64,000 nt of DNA from Bernardetiaceae bacterium (lineage in GTDB: Bacteria; Bacteroidota; Bacteroidia; Cytophagales; Thermoflexibacteraceae), in NCBI GenBank assembly GCA_025057115.1, contig JANWWZ010000007.1:1-64000 (forward strand), in the 5' to 3' direction. Below the pieces are notes generated by a model, which had not been told where the DNA came from, did no database searches, and worked only from the letters and a program-made list of their open reading frames with translations. The position numbers were made by a program, and so were the translations under genes. Below are positions 63,160 to 64,000 of this stretch, piece by piece (the first letter of the stretch is position 1; each line of letters begins with the position of its first letter).

Positions 63160-64000
63160 TTAAGTGATTTGCTCCGGAATTGGATACGATAATTTGCCGT
63201 AGAGGCGTTGCAGCAACAGCTGAAAGTTTTTGGCAGTCATCTTGCCATTGCTGTTGAATCGCTTTCCCAATCGATAGAGCCGAAAGATAGAAAAAGGCAA
63301 AGTGGCAGGAGGTAAATTTAACAAATTGGAAATGTGTTCACCCAGCAGAAAGCGCATCAGCGAAGGCACGAAGCCAGGTACCTGCATGAATGACCAGCGT
63401 TGTGGATGAGAAGAAATACTATCAATAAGTGCTTTAGCAAGTGCTCTGCCTTCAGGAGAAGAACGGAATTGGCGTTGAGCAATTGTCTTTTCTAAACAGG
63501 CAGCGGCGCGCATATCTGTTGGCAACCATTGTGGGAAAATGCCCAAAAAATAACCCACTAGGTTCCACAAATGTAAAAAGCCATGTGCTTCTTTCCACTC
63601 CACGGGCAAGCCTATTTTGCGCAATCCTTGTAAAGTGATAAAGGAGAAGGCTAAGTTAGTACCTGCCATATCTTCTTGATTGACGGGCAAGCCCCAAGCT
63701 TGGACGTTCCATTTGCTTGAGCGGCTCAAATGATAGCGCACCACGGCATGCATCAACCGAACAGCAACAATTTGACGCAAGGGTTGCGGTAGGATGGCAC
63801 CCGAGCAATCAAAGGCATTAGCTTGGTGGACAGAAAGCACAAAACGCGCCGTCTCTGCAAGCCGACGGCGGGTATCTGTCATAATTCGCCTTGAGCGGCA
63901 AAGTACTTTTGCTCCGTTAGCGGCTGCGTAGCAATACGGCAATGACAAAAAGCCCAACAGCAACATAATTTCTTCCACATGGCGGTGAAAGAAATTTTGA
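63160..64000 (-). CDS. MpaB/rubber-oxygenase-like (DUF2236) protein, 5' end beyond window edge
   Basis: 'RRLAETARFVLSVHQANAF...LRQIVAVRLMHAVVRYHL...WGLPVNQEDMAGTNLAFSFITLQGLRKIGLPVEWKEAHGFLHLWNLVGYFLGI'. The frame stays open upstream of the GTG at 63978 (…QNFFHRH-VEEIM…) to the window end. Confidence 0.8.
   Translation of the reverse strand, partial: QNFFHRHVEEIMLLLGFLSLPYCYAAANGAKVLCRSRRIMTDTRRRLAETARFVLSVHQANAFDCSGAILPQPLRQIVAVRLMHAVVRYHLSRSSKWNVQAWGLPVNQEDMAGTNLAFSFITLQGLRKIGLPVEWKEAHGFLHLWNLVGYFLGIFPQWLPTDMRAAACLEKTIAQRQFRSSPEGRALAKALIDSISSHPQRWSFMQVPGFVPSLMRFLLGEHISNLLNLPPATLPFSIFRLYRLGKRFNSNGKMTAKNFQLLLQRLYGKLSYPIPEQIT

Noticed and set aside
1-64000. tRNA/rRNA genes, prophage, toxin-antitoxin, restriction-modification or canonical defence islands
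   Set aside because: Searched by eye in intergenic gaps and ORF products; none could be supported.

Overview
The window is a gene-dense chromosomal segment that looks like the phylum Bacteroidota. Support for that: a MurF-Alr fusion, T9SS-type C-terminal domains, a FecR/TonB-receptor pair, DUF5916, TAnnTTTG-type -7 boxes, and a type II-like glutaminyl cyclase. Most of it is housekeeping metabolism (kynA, kdsB, pdxA, M17 aminopeptidase, glyA, aroQ, pdxH, ogt, pyrF, murF-alr, acn, proB, dprA, hisD) interleaved with three very large surface or secreted repeat proteins (2526, 1584 and 1438 aa) and several transporters. Two CDSs run off the window edges: an AAA-ATPase-like/DUF1703 protein at 1..669 (-), absent from the ORF track, and an MpaB-type oxygenase at the right edge. 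I found no CRISPR array, tRNA, rRNA, prophage or intact IS element. The observations most worth a second look are: (i) a promoter- and terminator-bounded transcript of about 100 nt between the divergent murF-alr and acn genes, a candidate sRNA or leader attenuator; (ii) three tandem divergent paralogues of a small SpoIIAA/STAS-like family; (iii) a KdnB-like Kdo 8-oxidase near kdsB, suggesting 8-amino-Kdo; (iv) a very regular ~800-bp lamin-tail-domain repeat; (v) Ig-PKD composite repeats in two secreted proteins; (vi) a glutaminyl cyclase alongside exported proteins with Gln at the predicted mature N-terminus. All family calls are from reading the translated sequence; no database search was run.
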